Of a stretch of DNA of 64,000 bases, positions 17,483-26,739 are shown piece by piece. Made by a program: the position numbers and the translations under genes. Every line of letters starts with the position of its first letter. Position 1 is the first letter of the stretch. This DNA is from an uncultured bacterium (lineage in GTDB: Bacteria; Acidobacteriota; Aminicenantia; Aminicenantales; Saccharicenantaceae). The stretch is from contig CALEUG010000005.1 of the NCBI GenBank assembly GCA_937920515.1, forward strand, positions 46,625 through 110,624, read 5' to 3'. Below the pieces are notes generated by a model. That model saw nothing but the letters and a program-made list of their open reading frames with translations. It was not told the DNA's origin and searched no databases.

Positions 17483-20400
17483 ATGAGATTTTTTATAGAG
17501 CGACCGGTAGCCACCCTGATGATCTACCTGGCCCTGCTGGCTCTTGGCCTTTATTCCCTGTTTCATATCCCGCTGGAACTGGCTCCGCGGGAAGAATTTC
17601 CCCGGGTGGATATCTCCGCCTCCTGGCCTGGAGCCTCCCCCGAGGTTATGCACACCCAGGTCACCTCCATTCTGGAAGAAGCGGTCCTGACCGTAAGGGG
17701 CGTTCGCAAAATAAGCTCGACCAGCAACATCGGTTCCTGCCGCCTGACCATTGAATTCGACTCAAGGGTCAACCTGGAATTTGCCAACCTGGCCCTGAGA
17801 GAAGCCATCGGGCGGGTTCTGCCAGAGCTTCCCTATGGAGTCAGGCCAGTGGTTGAGCCCTATATTCCAGAAGATTTCAGGGTCAGACCTTTCCTGACTT
17901 ATACCATCTCCGGTAACTACCCGCTGCAGACCCTCAGGGAGATTGTCAAGGGCCGGCTGGAAATCGGGCTGGGGTCGATTAACGGCGTCTCCAGGGTGGA
18001 GGTCAGCGGTGGTTCCGACCTCAACGTCCGCCTGACCCTGGACCAGAAAAAGCTCCGGAACCTGGGACTTCATCCCTATCTGATCATCCAGGCCCTGGCC
18101 CGGGCCCTGCAGGTCTATCCGTCGGCCAGAGTCCAGAAAAACCGGGAAGAGTACCTGCTGCGAGTGGCCCTGGCCCCGGCCGACCTGAAGGACCTGGGTG
18201 AATTAATCATCCGCCACCAGGGGCCCGTCCCGATACGGGTCAAGGATGTAGCCACGGTCAGCCTGGAATACGCCGAGGTTTTTCATCTCAACCGGATAAA
18301 CGGTCAGCCCACCATCATGCTTCAGGTCCTCAAAGAAAAGGGCAAGAACACCCTGAAAGTGGCCCGGCAGGTCAAGACCAGGCTGGAACAGATCAAGAAG
18401 AACCTTCCCCCCGACCTGATTTTCCGGGTGGTGGACGACGAGAGCCAGGAAATCCTGGATAACCTACGCCATTTCTACCTGCTGGCTGCGGTCATCACCC
18501 TGATCATTTTTTTGATGATTTTCATCATCCTCAGGAAACTCTCTCCCTCGCTCCTGGTCCTGTCCTCTGTTATTTTTTCAGCGGTTATATCCTTCAATTT
18601 TATCTACCTTTTCAAGATTTCGTTGAACATGCTGACCCTGGGAGCCCTGGCCATCGGTTTCGGGATTTTCGTCGACAATTCCATCGTGGTTTTTGAAAAC
18701 ATCCTGAGACTCAGGGAATCAGGGTTGGCCCCGAAAGAAGCCGCCGTCGAGGGAGCCCGCCAGGTCATCACCCCGGTGCTGGCCTCCACTCTGACCACTA
18801 TCGGAGTATTTTTCTGTTTCCCGTTTTTCCAGGGAAGACTAAGGATCTATTACCTGCCGCTGGGAATAGTCATGTCCCTGGCCCTGGCCACTTCGCTCCT
18901 GGTTTCCTTTTCTCTTATCCCGGCTCTCAGCCCGCGCCTTCTCTACCTGCGGAGCGATAAGCAGAAGAGCCGGGTCCTTCCTGTTTTTGAAAAAATTCTT
19001 CGCTTCAGTCTGAAGCACCCGGTGGAAATTCTGCTGATAATCGGACTTATCACTTTTGGCAGCTACCGGACTTTTAAGAAAAACGTCACCATCGGGGAGT
19101 TTTTCCGCTGGTATTCCCGCGACCGGCTCAACGTTTCGGTAACCATGCCGGCCGGAACCAGACTGGAAGCCACCGACGAGCTCGTTCGCAAATTCGAAGA
19201 AAAGGCTTTAGCCTACCCCTGCGAAAAACAGGTCAACAGCCGGGTCTTCAGCGAACGGGGCTTCCTGGATATAACCTTTCCTCCCGGGGTGGAGCTCTCG
19301 GCTCATCCCTACATACTGAAAGACGAGCTCATAAGGCTGGCCACCAACTTTGCCGGGGTCAGCATTGGCGTCTACGGTTTCGACCCCCAGGGCTATTATT
19401 CAGCCATGAGCGCCGGCCGCTACCTCGATTCTTACCTGAAAATCTACGGCTACAACCTGAAAAAGCTGCAGGACATCGCCGCCGATCTGGAAACCAGGCT
19501 CAGGAGAAATCCCAGGGTGGGCGAAATCAGGTCCATCACCGGACAGTATTACTGGGGTGACATCACCTCGACCGAGTACATTCTCAGAATAAAAGAAGAG
19601 GCCCTGGCCAGGTACAACCTGGACCCCAACTACATTTTCTACCAGCTGCAGAGCCTGGTCCGCGGCACCTTCGGCCTCAGGCTTCAGGCTGTCATCCAGG
19701 GAAAGGAAAGGTTCATCGAAATAAAGTTCCCCGAAGCCGAGAGCCAGGACCTCAACCAGCTGCTGGAAACGCTGCTGGTCTCCCCGCTGGGTGAGCAGCT
19801 CCAGGTCAGAGACCTGGTGGCCTTTGAAGAAAAGGAGATTCCGGGCTCCATCTACCGGGAAAACCAGCAATTCCAGATGACGGTCATGTGGGAATTCAAA
19901 GGACCCTACAAGGCTGCAGAAAATTACCGTAAGTCCGTCTTCTCGGCACTCAGCCTGCCGCCGGGCTTTTCCGCCACCATGGAATTCGGCTATTTTATGA
20001 CCACCGGGGAAAAGGCCCAGCTGAAATTCGGGCTGCTGGCTGCCCTGGCCATCATCTTTGTCGTCCTGGCCGCCCTCTACGAGTCGTTCATTCAGCCTTT
20101 CATCGTCATGCTGGCGATGCCGCTATCGCTGACCGGTGTCTTTATGGCTTTCGTCATTGCCGGTTATCCTTTCGACTCTTCCGCCTACATCGGGCTGATT
20201 CTGCTGGCCGGAATCGTGGTCAATAACGCCATTATCCTGGTTGACCACATCAATTTCACCAGGAAGAATTCCGGTCTGAGCCTGGTGGAGGCGGTAATCA
20301 AAGGCACCGGGGAAAGAATCCGGCCGGTATTCATGACCACAGCCACCACGGTTTTCGGGCTCCTCCCGTTGCTGCTGATACAACTGGAATCCGGTCGGCG

Positions 20401-20515
20401 CCAGATCTGGTCCAGCCTGGCCCTGGCCACCCTGGGCGGGCTGACCGCCTCAGCCCTGTTCATCTTCCTGGTGATCCCTGTTTTCTACTATCATTTCAGC
20501 CGTATAAAATCCTGA
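17483..20515 (+). CDS. RND efflux permease, second copy
   Basis: 1010 residues, same fold and operon as the preceding permease, with a 21-base gap. It starts RFFIERPVATLMIYLALLAL. TM4 reads GIFVDNSIVVFENIL, so only the first of the two relay aspartates is kept and the second is Asn; this variant is seen in other RND permeases. TM10 has AGIVVNNAIILVDHINF. Two different permeases behind one adaptor recall the MdtB/MdtC pair, which assemble as a mixed trimer. Mixed assembly here is inference. No TolC-type gene follows, so the outer-membrane channel must come from elsewhere in the genome. Confidence 0.9.
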   Translation: MRFFIERPVATLMIYLALLALGLYSLFHIPLELAPREEFPRVDISASWPGASPEVMHTQVTSILEEAVLTVRGVRKISSTSNIGSCRLTIEFDSRVNLEFANLALREAIGRVLPELPYGVRPVVEPYIPEDFRVRPFLTYTISGNYPLQTLREIVKGRLEIGLGSINGVSRVEVSGGSDLNVRLTLDQKKLRNLGLHPYLIIQALARALQVYPSARVQKNREEYLLRVALAPADLKDLGELIIRHQGPVPIRVKDVATVSLEYAEVFHLNRINGQPTIMLQVLKEKGKNTLKVARQVKTRLEQIKKNLPPDLIFRVVDDESQEILDNLRHFYLLAAVITLIIFLMIFIILRKLSPSLLVLSSVIFSAVISFNFIYLFKISLNMLTLGALAIGFGIFVDNSIVVFENILRLRESGLAPKEAAVEGARQVITPVLASTLTTIGVFFCFPFFQGRLRIYYLPLGIVMSLALATSLLVSFSLIPALSPRLLYLRSDKQKSRVLPVFEKILRFSLKHPVEILLIIGLITFGSYRTFKKNVTIGEFFRWYSRDRLNVSVTMPAGTRLEATDELVRKFEEKALAYPCEKQVNSRVFSERGFLDITFPPGVELSAHPYILKDELIRLATNFAGVSIGVYGFDPQGYYSAMSAGRYLDSYLKIYGYNLKKLQDIAADLETRLRRNPRVGEIRSITGQYYWGDITSTEYILRIKEEALARYNLDPNYIFYQLQSLVRGTFGLRLQAVIQGKERFIEIKFPEAESQDLNQLLETLLVSPLGEQLQVRDLVAFEEKEIPGSIYRENQQFQMTVMWEFKGPYKAAENYRKSVFSALSLPPGFSATMEFGYFMTTGEKAQLKFGLLAALAIIFVVLAALYESFIQPFIVMLAMPLSLTGVFMAFVIAGYPFDSSAYIGLILLAGIVVNNAIILVDHINFTRKNSGLSLVEAVIKGTGERIRPVFMTTATTVFGLLPLLLIQLESGRRQIWSSLALATLGGLTASALFIFLVIPVFYYHFSRIKS

Positions 20516-20982
20516 CCCGGGGTTAAGGCGATTATTTAGGAAGGCATTTCTTATTTCCACAATGTCCTTTTCTCATTTTTGAGGTGGTAACGATTTGCTC
20601 TTACAACCAGGATAGATCGGCCTGTATTCGCAATGTTCCTGGCCTGACGGGTCTGCCAGCCATGGCCTCCAGACCGGTGCACCTCTGCCCTCATCATTGT
20701 TCCCGTTCGCCTGCCGTTATTTTTGCTATCAGAAAGCAGCCGGCCCGCAACAATATGAGCTCCCCGGGGCAGTAAACGATTAGCAGATTCGGCTGATATT
20801 GCTGATTATACCGAAATCTCTGATTAATAATGTTCTCTAACCTGATACCACGGTCCAGATGACTGGTTTTCTAAAACAGCAAAGGCCAGAAAAAATCAAA
20901 CGGAACCAGGGCCCAATCCATACCGCGCCGGGGCAAAAAGTTATATAATTGGGTTTCCCAACCGGAAAGAAGGAGAAAAGTC
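20516..20982 (+). other. Intergenic region ahead of the malic enzyme gene
   Basis: 467 bases with no credible gene; a 63-codon open frame at 20584-20775 has no ribosome site and odd composition. A TATAAT at 20944-20949 lies 33 bases ahead of ATG 20983 and is a reasonable -10 element, but no good -35 box is seen. Confidence 0.4.
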
Positions 20983-22329
20983 ATGTGGTGGGAAGATAAA
21001 TTAGTCCGGACCCTGCGCTGCCGCCTGCTACAAAAGCCCGGCATTTTCGGCGGTCTGCTCTCGGTCATCGGGGCCGAACAGGCTTACGTGGGTGAGATCA
21101 AGATCATCCATATGGGCACCAACTATATGGATAGAGACATCACCATCTTCGTCGACGACGAAGCCCACCTGGAGCGGGTGATAAAAGCGGTCAAAGCCTA
21201 TCCCCGGGCCGAGCTGCTGGAAGTCAGGGATGAAGTCCTGGAAATGCACCAGGGCGGCAAGATTGCCGTGCGTTCCCGTTACGAGATAAATAACATCAGC
21301 GTCCTCAGAAAAGTTTACACCCCGGGCGTGGCCGAGGTCAGCCTGCTCATCAAAAATAACCCGGCCATGGTCAGGCGCTACACGGCCGTCCGCCACCTGG
21401 TGGCCATCGTTACCGACGGCAGCGCTGTCCTGGGCCTGGGAGATGTCGGACCGCTGGCGGCCATGCCGGTGATGGAGGGCAAAGCCAGCCTGATGGAAAC
21501 GCTGACCGGGCTGTCGGCCATGCCAATTCTGCTGAACACCAAGGACCCTGACCGGATAATCGAGACCGTGGTCAACATCGCCCCGACCTTCAGCGCCATC
21601 CAGCTTGAGGATATTTCCGCTCCCCGCTGCTTCTATATCGAAGAGCAGGTCCAGTCAAAGGTGGATATCCCGGTCATGCACGACGACCAGCACGGCACCG
21701 CCTGCGTGGTGACCGCGGCCCTGATGAACATCTTCAGGGAAACCGGCCAGGACCTTAAAAAAAGCTGCATCGGGGTTATCGGCCTGGGGGCCGCCGGGCT
21801 GGCTCTTTCCAGAATGCTGATGTTTTTTCTGGACAAACCGGTTAAAGGAGCCGACATCAATCCCGAGGCCAGTGCCCGCCTCCAGCAGGCCGGGGGCCTG
21901 GTCTCAGACCTCAAAGAAATAATGGCCTCCTGTCAGGTGGTCATCGCCACCACCGGTGTTCCAGGCCTGATAAAGAAGGACATGGTCAGACAAGACCAGA
22001 TCATACTGGCTCTGTCCAACCCCAACCCGGAAATTGAACCGGAAGAAGCCATGGCCGCCGGGGCGGCCTATGCCGCCGACGGCAAGGTCATTAACAACGT
22101 CCTGGGCTTCCCCGGTATTTTCCGCGGGGCGGTGGACGCCAACGTGCCCCGCATTACCAGAGAAATGTTGCTGGCGGCGGCCAGGGCCATCGCCGACTAT
22201 GCCCCGCCCGGGGAAATAGTGCCCAATGCCCTGGACCGGGGGCTGCACCGCAGCGTGGCCAGGGCGGTGGCCAGGGTGGCTATGGAACAGAAACTGAACC
22301 GCGATGACCTGACAGGTTATTTTGATTGA
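20983..22329 (+). CDS. NAD(P)-dependent malic enzyme with N-terminal ACT domain
   Basis: 448 residues. Residues 1-75 form an ACT-like small-molecule-binding domain (LLQKPGIFGGLLSVIGAEQ). The catalytic part has the malic enzyme motifs SVLRKVYTPGVAEVS, VTDGSAVLGLGDVGPLAAMP, LEDISAPRCFYIE with metal-binding acids, and PVMHDDQHGTACV, then a Rossmann domain (GVIGLGAAGLALSRM) and ALSNPNPEIEPEEA. It decarboxylates malate to pyruvate, yielding NADH or NADPH, in the cytosol. The ACT domain suggests allosteric control, likely by an amino acid. AAGGAG precedes ATG 20983. The small CBS gene follows 86 bases later. Confidence 0.92.
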   Translation: MWWEDKLVRTLRCRLLQKPGIFGGLLSVIGAEQAYVGEIKIIHMGTNYMDRDITIFVDDEAHLERVIKAVKAYPRAELLEVRDEVLEMHQGGKIAVRSRYEINNISVLRKVYTPGVAEVSLLIKNNPAMVRRYTAVRHLVAIVTDGSAVLGLGDVGPLAAMPVMEGKASLMETLTGLSAMPILLNTKDPDRIIETVVNIAPTFSAIQLEDISAPRCFYIEEQVQSKVDIPVMHDDQHGTACVVTAALMNIFRETGQDLKKSCIGVIGLGAAGLALSRMLMFFLDKPVKGADINPEASARLQQAGGLVSDLKEIMASCQVVIATTGVPGLIKKDMVRQDQIILALSNPNPEIEPEEAMAAGAAYAADGKVINNVLGFPGIFRGAVDANVPRITREMLLAAARAIADYAPPGEIVPNALDRGLHRSVARAVARVAMEQKLNRDDLTGYFD

Positions 22330-22415
22330 GGCCGATTTGACAGCGGATGTGTATTCTAATATATATAGTATGGGGCTTTTGAATTCGGCAGCCAGGTTTC
22401 TTTCAAGGAGGGAGA

Positions 22416-22853
22416 ATGGTTACAGTTAAGCAAATGCTCGAGGAAAAAGGGTACCAGGTCTGGACCGTCTCGCCGGAAACCACTGTCTATGAGGCACTGA
22501 AAATCATGGCCGACAAGGAAATCGGCGCCCTGATCGTGGTGGAAGGCAGCCAGGTAGTGGGTGTCATCTCGGAGCGGGATTACGCCCGCAAGGTTGTCCT
22601 TAAAGGTAAATCTTCCCTGGAAACCCCGGTCAGGGAAATCATGTCCTCCCAGGTTTACTTCGTCAACCCGGAATGCACGGCCGAAGAATGCATGGCCCTG
22701 ATGACCGAAAAGAGAATCCGCCATCTGCCGGTCATCCAGGAAAACAAGCTGGTTGGAGTCATCTCCATAGGCGACGTGGTTAAGTCAGTCATCACCAGCC
22801 AGAAGATTACCATCGAGAATCTTCAAAATTACATAATGGGGAAATATCAATAA
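22416..22853 (+). CDS. Two-CBS-domain regulatory protein
   Basis: 145 residues made almost entirely of two CBS repeats: TVYEALKIMADKEIGALIVV with GVISERDYARKV, then TAEECMALMTEKRIRHLPVI with GVISIGDVVKSVI. Paired CBS domains bind adenosine nucleotides such as AMP or ATP. Stand-alone forms act as energy or ligand sensors, and the partner is not visible here. AGGAGGGAGA precedes ATG 22416. It lies 86 bases after the malic enzyme gene on the same strand, so a functional link is possible but unproven. The tail ITSQKITIENLQNYIMG is typical of this group. Confidence 0.88.
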   Translation: MVTVKQMLEEKGYQVWTVSPETTVYEALKIMADKEIGALIVVEGSQVVGVISERDYARKVVLKGKSSLETPVREIMSSQVYFVNPECTAEECMALMTEKRIRHLPVIQENKLVGVISIGDVVKSVITSQKITIENLQNYIMGKYQ

Positions 22854-23017
22854 ACAGTTGAGGCCGGCCCGCTGGCTGGCAGTGCTCAACTTTCAATAAA
22901 TTGCTTTCTTACACCCGGGTGCATCGCCAGGCCTGAACTTCACCGGTGGTAAATAATTTTTTAACCCATGAAGATGACGGTTAGAAAACCAGCCTGGAAG
23001 ACTATTGCTAATCCAGG

Positions 23018-23440
23018 TCAGTACAGCCCGGTCGAACCGAAGCCGCCCTCGCCCCGCGTCGTCCGGTCGAGCGAATCGACCTCGACGATGTCCACCGTCT
23101 GCACCGGCTGAATCAGCATCTGGGCGATCTTCATGCCTTTGTTGACGACGAAAGGCTGCCGGCCCAGGTTGGTCAGCACCACCATGACCTCGCCCCGGTA
23201 GCCGGCATCCACCACCCCGGCCAGGCGATGGACCCCGGCCAGGGCAATACCGCTCCTGTCCCAGATAAGGCCAGCATAACCCGAAGGGATGGCCATTTGC
23301 AGCCCGGTGGGCACGGCCGCCGTCTCGCCAGGGTTGATGATCATCTGGACACAGGAAAAGAGGTCAAGGCCGGCATCCCCCTGATGCCCGTAAACAGGCG
23401 TCCGGGCCTCGGGCGAGATTTTTTTTATCAAAACCTTCAT
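23018..23440 (-). CDS. dut: dUTP diphosphatase
   Basis: 140 residues with all five trimeric dUTPase motifs in order: GDAGLDLFSC, PTGLQMAIPSGYAGLIWDRSG (motifs 2 and 3 together), GVVDAGYRGEV with the catalytic Asp and the uracil-site Tyr, and the C-terminal arm TRGEGGFGSTG. It splits dUTP to dUMP and pyrophosphate, keeping uracil out of DNA and feeding dTMP synthesis. It is the last gene of the nrdD operon, 3 bases after nrdG, which fits a shared role in dNTP supply. No convincing terminator was seen after it. Confidence 0.95.
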   Translation of the reverse strand: MKVLIKKISPEARTPVYGHQGDAGLDLFSCVQMIINPGETAAVPTGLQMAIPSGYAGLIWDRSGIALAGVHRLAGVVDAGYRGEVMVVLTNLGRQPFVVNKGMKIAQMLIQPVQTVDIVEVDSLDRTTRGEGGFGSTGLY

Positions 23441-23443
23441 CGC

Positions 23444-24142
23444 TCAAACTCCTTCCAGAAGGACTTCAGAAAAATAGGATTTGAGTTCTTCGGCCCAGAG
23501 CCTGAGCTGCCCGGCCGGGTAAGGCTCAACTTTTAAGAAAGCCGGGTCCACGGTGTTCTGCGGGACAAACTGCTGGAGCTGGAAGCAGCTGGCCCCCTTC
23601 AGCCAGGATGCTATTTCCAGCAGGTCAGACCTGTCCAGCAAGCCCGGGACAACCGTGGTCCTGAAAATATAAGGCAGGCCGGAGTTGCGGATGAGCTCCA
23701 CGCTGTGCTGGATTTTCCCGGCGTCAACATCCGCCCTGACCACCCCGGCATACCTGCCGAGTGGCGCCTTGATGTCCATGGCCAGATAGTCCACCAGCCC
23801 CTGGCTTATCAAGTATTCCAGCCTGTCGGGAAACGAGCCGTTGGTATCAACCTTGACCAGGAAACCCCGGTCCTTGATTACCCTGGCCAGGACTTCTATG
23901 TCCTCGTGCAATAGCGGTTCTCCGCCGCTCAGGCACAGGCCATCCAGCCAGCCCCGGCGGGAATCAAGGTAACCAAGGAAAAAATTAAGGTCCAGGGAGG
24001 GCAAACGGCCCGGGTTTAGCACCAGGTCGGCATTATGGCAGAAAGGACAGCGAAAATTACAGCCCCCGACAAACACCGTGGATGAGATATGTCCCGGAAA
24101 ATCCCGGGAGGCAAACTTCTCTAAACCCTTGATTTCAACCAC
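23444..24142 (-). CDS. nrdG: Anaerobic ribonucleotide reductase activating protein (radical SAM)
   Basis: 232 residues from a GTG start at 24142; the ribosome site GAGGAG lies inside the preceding gene, with which it overlaps by 22 bases. The radical-SAM cluster cysteines are C28, C32 and C35 (CNFRCPFC), followed by the glycine-rich LSGGEP and a VDTNGSFPD strand. It reduces S-adenosylmethionine to make the 5'-deoxyadenosyl radical that activates the glycyl radical of NrdD. The family is also called the NrdG2/PflA-like group; placement next to nrdD settles the role. It is cytosolic and oxygen-sensitive. Confidence 0.93.
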   Translation of the reverse strand: MVEIKGLEKFASRDFPGHISSTVFVGGCNFRCPFCHNADLVLNPGRLPSLDLNFFLGYLDSRRGWLDGLCLSGGEPLLHEDIEVLARVIKDRGFLVKVDTNGSFPDRLEYLISQGLVDYLAMDIKAPLGRYAGVVRADVDAGKIQHSVELIRNSGLPYIFRTTVVPGLLDRSDLLEIASWLKGASCFQLQQFVPQNTVDPAFLKVEPYPAGQLRLWAEELKSYFSEVLLEGV

Positions 24143-24387
24143 AGGTCCAGCTCCTCAGCCGAGTTGAGCACGGCCGTGGCCTGGCCGTTGTCCTCAATGA
24201 TCAGGGTCGGGATGATGACGCTGCCCGAGCTGTCCCGGCGCAGCATCTTGACATACTCCCGGATCTTGTTGCGCCCTTCCTTAGTGCTGACGTCATACTC
24301 GGCCGCCTGCAGACCCCTGGCTTTCAGCAGGTCCTTGATTTTATCGCACTTGGGACATCCGGGCAGGGTAAAAACCAGATAATCCAT
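24121..24387 (-). CDS. Glutaredoxin-like thiol protein of the nrdD operon
   Basis: 88 residues with a thioredoxin fold start (MDYLVFTLPGCPKC) and a CPKC redox pair at residues 11 and 14, then the cis-proline region SVIIPTLIIED. Such small proteins next to nrdD/nrdG are thought to supply electrons or keep thiols reduced; NrdH plays that part for class Ib enzymes. Here the class III enzyme may use it as reductant, although many use formate. It starts at ATG 24387 with AGGTAAAGG upstream, 41 bases after nrdD, and its 3' end overlaps nrdG. Confidence 0.82.
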   Translation of the reverse strand: MDYLVFTLPGCPKCDKIKDLLKARGLQAAEYDVSTKEGRNKIREYVKMLRRDSSGSVIIPTLIIEDNGQATAVLNSAEELDLWLKSRV

Positions 24388-24428
24388 CCTTTACCTCTCC
24401 TTGCAGAATTATCAGGATAAAACTCTTA

Positions 24429-26507
24429 TCAGTCCAGCCTGGAATAGGTCACCCGGTCGCTGAACTCCTGTTGCTTGCCGTCATTCCAGGTCCTGACCGG
24501 CCGCAGGTAACCGACGATCCTGGAAAACACCTCCGTTTCCGACCCGCACTCGGGACAGGTCGGATGCTGTCCCTTGAGATAGCCGTGGCTGTCGCAGACG
24601 CTGAATGTCGGCGTAATGCTGTAATACGGAATCCTGGTTTCGGCAATTCTCTGGACCAGCTTGCGGCAGGTCTTCCAGTCTATGGCCTCTGGCAGGAAAG
24701 CATGGAAGATGGTCCCGCCGGTGTAGAGCGGCTGAATATCCTCCTGGTGCTTCAGGGCCTCGAAAATATCACGGGTGGCGTCGACGTTGAGCTGGGTGGA
24801 GTTGGTGAGATAGGGATGCTTTTCCGTTCCAGAGGTGTAGATGTTCTTGTACTTCTGACGGTCCAGCCGGGCCAGGCGGTAGGAGGTGGACTCAGCCGGG
24901 GAAGCTTCCAGGTTGTAAAGATGCCCGGTCTCTTCCTGGAAATCCTTGAGAGTCTCCCGCATGAAGTTGAGGGTTTCGATGGTAAACTCCTTTCCTTCCG
25001 GCGTGCCGATGCCCTTGTGCAGGAAATTCATGCAGGCCTCATGCATGCCGCAGAGGCCTATGGTGGAAAAATGATTCTCAAAGTGGCCGAGGTAGACCTT
25101 GGTGTAGGGCATCAGGCCCCGTTCCAGCATATTGTTGACCACTTCTCTCTTTGTTTCCAGGGATTCCTTGGCCAGGATCATCATCTCCCTCAGCCTGTCG
25201 AAAAACTCCTGCTTGCTCCGGGCTTCATAACCGATGCGGTTGAGGTTGATGGTGACCACCCCGATTGAGCCGGTCTGCTCCCCTGCTCCCCACATGTTTC
25301 CGGGGCGGCGTCTCAGTTCCCTCATATCGAGGTTCAGCCGGCAGCACATGGCCCGGATATCACCCGGGTTGAGGTTGGTCCCCAGATAATTCTGAAAATA
25401 GGGAATCCCATACTTGGCCGTGGCTTCAAACAGAAGCCTGGCGTTGGGATGGTCCCAGTTGAAGTCCTTGCTGATATTATAGGTGGGAATGGGGAAGGTA
25501 AAGACCCGGCCCTTGAGATCGCCCTCAATCATCAGTTCCAGGAAGGCCCGGTTGATCATGTCCATTTCTTCCTGGTATTCGCCGTAGCAGGAATCCAGCT
25601 CTTCCCCGCCGACGATGACCTTCTTATTCTTCAGGTCTTCCGGCACCGTCCAGTCGAAGGTCAGGTTGGAGAATGGAGTCTGCCAGCCCCAGCGACAGGG
25701 AACATTCAGCCCGAAAATTAGCTTCTGGATATCCTGCTTGACGCGGTCGTAGCTAAGGCCGTCGGCCCGGACAAACGGGGCCAGGAAGGTATCCACGCTG
25801 GAAAAAGCCTGGGCCCCGGCAAACTCGGCCTGCATGGTGCCGATGTAATTCACCATGTGCAGGGTGGCCGTTTCCAGGTGCCTGGCCGGGTGGGAATGGA
25901 CCTGGTTGGGCACATGGCCAAAACCTTTACGCAGCAGGTTCTCCATCGACCAGCCGGCGCAGTAGCCGACTATAGGATAGGAAAGGTCGTGTATGTGAAA
26001 ATCCCCCTCCTGGTGGGCTTTCTTGATTCTCTCGGAATAAAGGTTGTTCAGGGCAAAGTTGGACAGGACCTCGCCGGAAATCCTGGCGTTCAGGCCGGAA
26101 AAGCTGACCACCCCCTCGTTGCTGTTTTCCCTGACCTTCCAGTCATGGTCGTTGATGTAATCCTTGATCAGCCTTTCCAGGTTGATACCGGTTTCCCTGG
26201 CTTCGCGGATGGTCTTGTGTTTTTCGCGGTAGAGAATGTAAGCCTTGGCCACCTCGTGGTAACCCTGCTTCATCAGGACCATTTCCACTATGTCCTGTAT
26301 CTGTTCCACAGAAGGAATCGTGTAGCCACCGAATTTTTCTTCCAGGACGAAAACCACGATGTCAGAAACATGCTGGGCTTCCATATGGTCGTCGATTCCC
26401 TGGGACTGCATCGCCTTGTATATGGCGTTGGTTATTTTGTCCTGGGTGAAATCAACGATGGCTCCATCCCTTTTCTTAATGCGGCTGATTTTACTGGTTT
26501 TGACCAT
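24429..26507 (-). CDS. nrdD: Anaerobic ribonucleoside-triphosphate reductase (class III)
   Basis: 692 residues. Residues about 1-95 are an ATP-cone (SRIKKRDGAIVDFTQDKI), the allosteric on/off site. The barrel core contains the conserved GLCGMHEACMNF and CCRLNLDMRELRRRPGNMW. Near the end a zinc site (VCDSHGYLKG and HPTCPECGSE) precedes the glycyl-radical loop RIVGYLRPV (Gly at about residue 665). It reduces NTPs to dNTPs without oxygen, with activation by NrdG. The start at 26507 has GGGAGGAAGGG upstream. It is the first gene of a four-gene operon and lies about 150 bases behind a promoter with two NrdR-box-like sites. Confidence 0.96.
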   Translation of the reverse strand: MVKTSKISRIKKRDGAIVDFTQDKITNAIYKAMQSQGIDDHMEAQHVSDIVVFVLEEKFGGYTIPSVEQIQDIVEMVLMKQGYHEVAKAYILYREKHKTIREARETGINLERLIKDYINDHDWKVRENSNEGVVSFSGLNARISGEVLSNFALNNLYSERIKKAHQEGDFHIHDLSYPIVGYCAGWSMENLLRKGFGHVPNQVHSHPARHLETATLHMVNYIGTMQAEFAGAQAFSSVDTFLAPFVRADGLSYDRVKQDIQKLIFGLNVPCRWGWQTPFSNLTFDWTVPEDLKNKKVIVGGEELDSCYGEYQEEMDMINRAFLELMIEGDLKGRVFTFPIPTYNISKDFNWDHPNARLLFEATAKYGIPYFQNYLGTNLNPGDIRAMCCRLNLDMRELRRRPGNMWGAGEQTGSIGVVTINLNRIGYEARSKQEFFDRLREMMILAKESLETKREVVNNMLERGLMPYTKVYLGHFENHFSTIGLCGMHEACMNFLHKGIGTPEGKEFTIETLNFMRETLKDFQEETGHLYNLEASPAESTSYRLARLDRQKYKNIYTSGTEKHPYLTNSTQLNVDATRDIFEALKHQEDIQPLYTGGTIFHAFLPEAIDWKTCRKLVQRIAETRIPYYSITPTFSVCDSHGYLKGQHPTCPECGSETEVFSRIVGYLRPVRTWNDGKQQEFSDRVTYSRLD

Positions 26508-26604
26508 CCCTTCCTCCCTATAAACCTAAAATTTTTCGGATTCCTTTCTAACAGCCGGACCCATTTTTGTGCTATTATTTTCCGGGCGAGAAAAAAGACT
26601 GAAA

Positions 26605-26620
26605 AAACAATATTTAGTGC
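26605..26620 (-). promoter_or_regulatory. NrdR-box-like site 1 (promoter-distal)
   Basis: Minus-strand core CTAAATATTGT matches 10 of 11 positions of the NrdR box core CwAtATaTwGt. Its centre is exactly 32 bp from the second site, the three-helical-turn spacing known for NrdR operator pairs. Confidence 0.65.
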
Positions 26621-26636
26621 TGTTCATGGTTTCTGG

Positions 26637-26652
26637 ATACTAAATCTTGTGC
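26637..26652 (-). promoter_or_regulatory. NrdR-box-like site 2 (at the transcription start)
   Basis: Minus-strand core CAAGATTTAG followed by T matches 9 of 11 positions of the NrdR core. It begins 13 bases downstream of the -10 box, so bound NrdR would block initiation. NrdR represses ribonucleotide reductase genes when dATP is high; the nrdR gene is not in this window. Confidence 0.65.
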
Positions 26653-26664
26653 TTTCGGCTTTAT

Positions 26665-26693
26665 ATATAAATAAACTGAAAACGCTTTGTCAA
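26665..26693 (-). promoter_or_regulatory. Promoter of the nrdD operon
   Basis: On the minus strand a perfect TTGACA (26693-26688) and TTATAT (26670-26665) are separated by 17 bp. The predicted start near 26658 gives a leader of about 150 bases to nrdD, which carries both NrdR-like sites. Confidence 0.72.
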
Positions 26694-26739
26694 GTAGAAA
26701 ATTGAACTTTTTTTAATAATTTTTTTTCAGGGGGAAAAA

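Noticed and set aside
24471..26705. Long plus-strand frames opposite nrdD
   Set aside because: They lie wholly antisense to a fully recognised class III reductase and its promoter.
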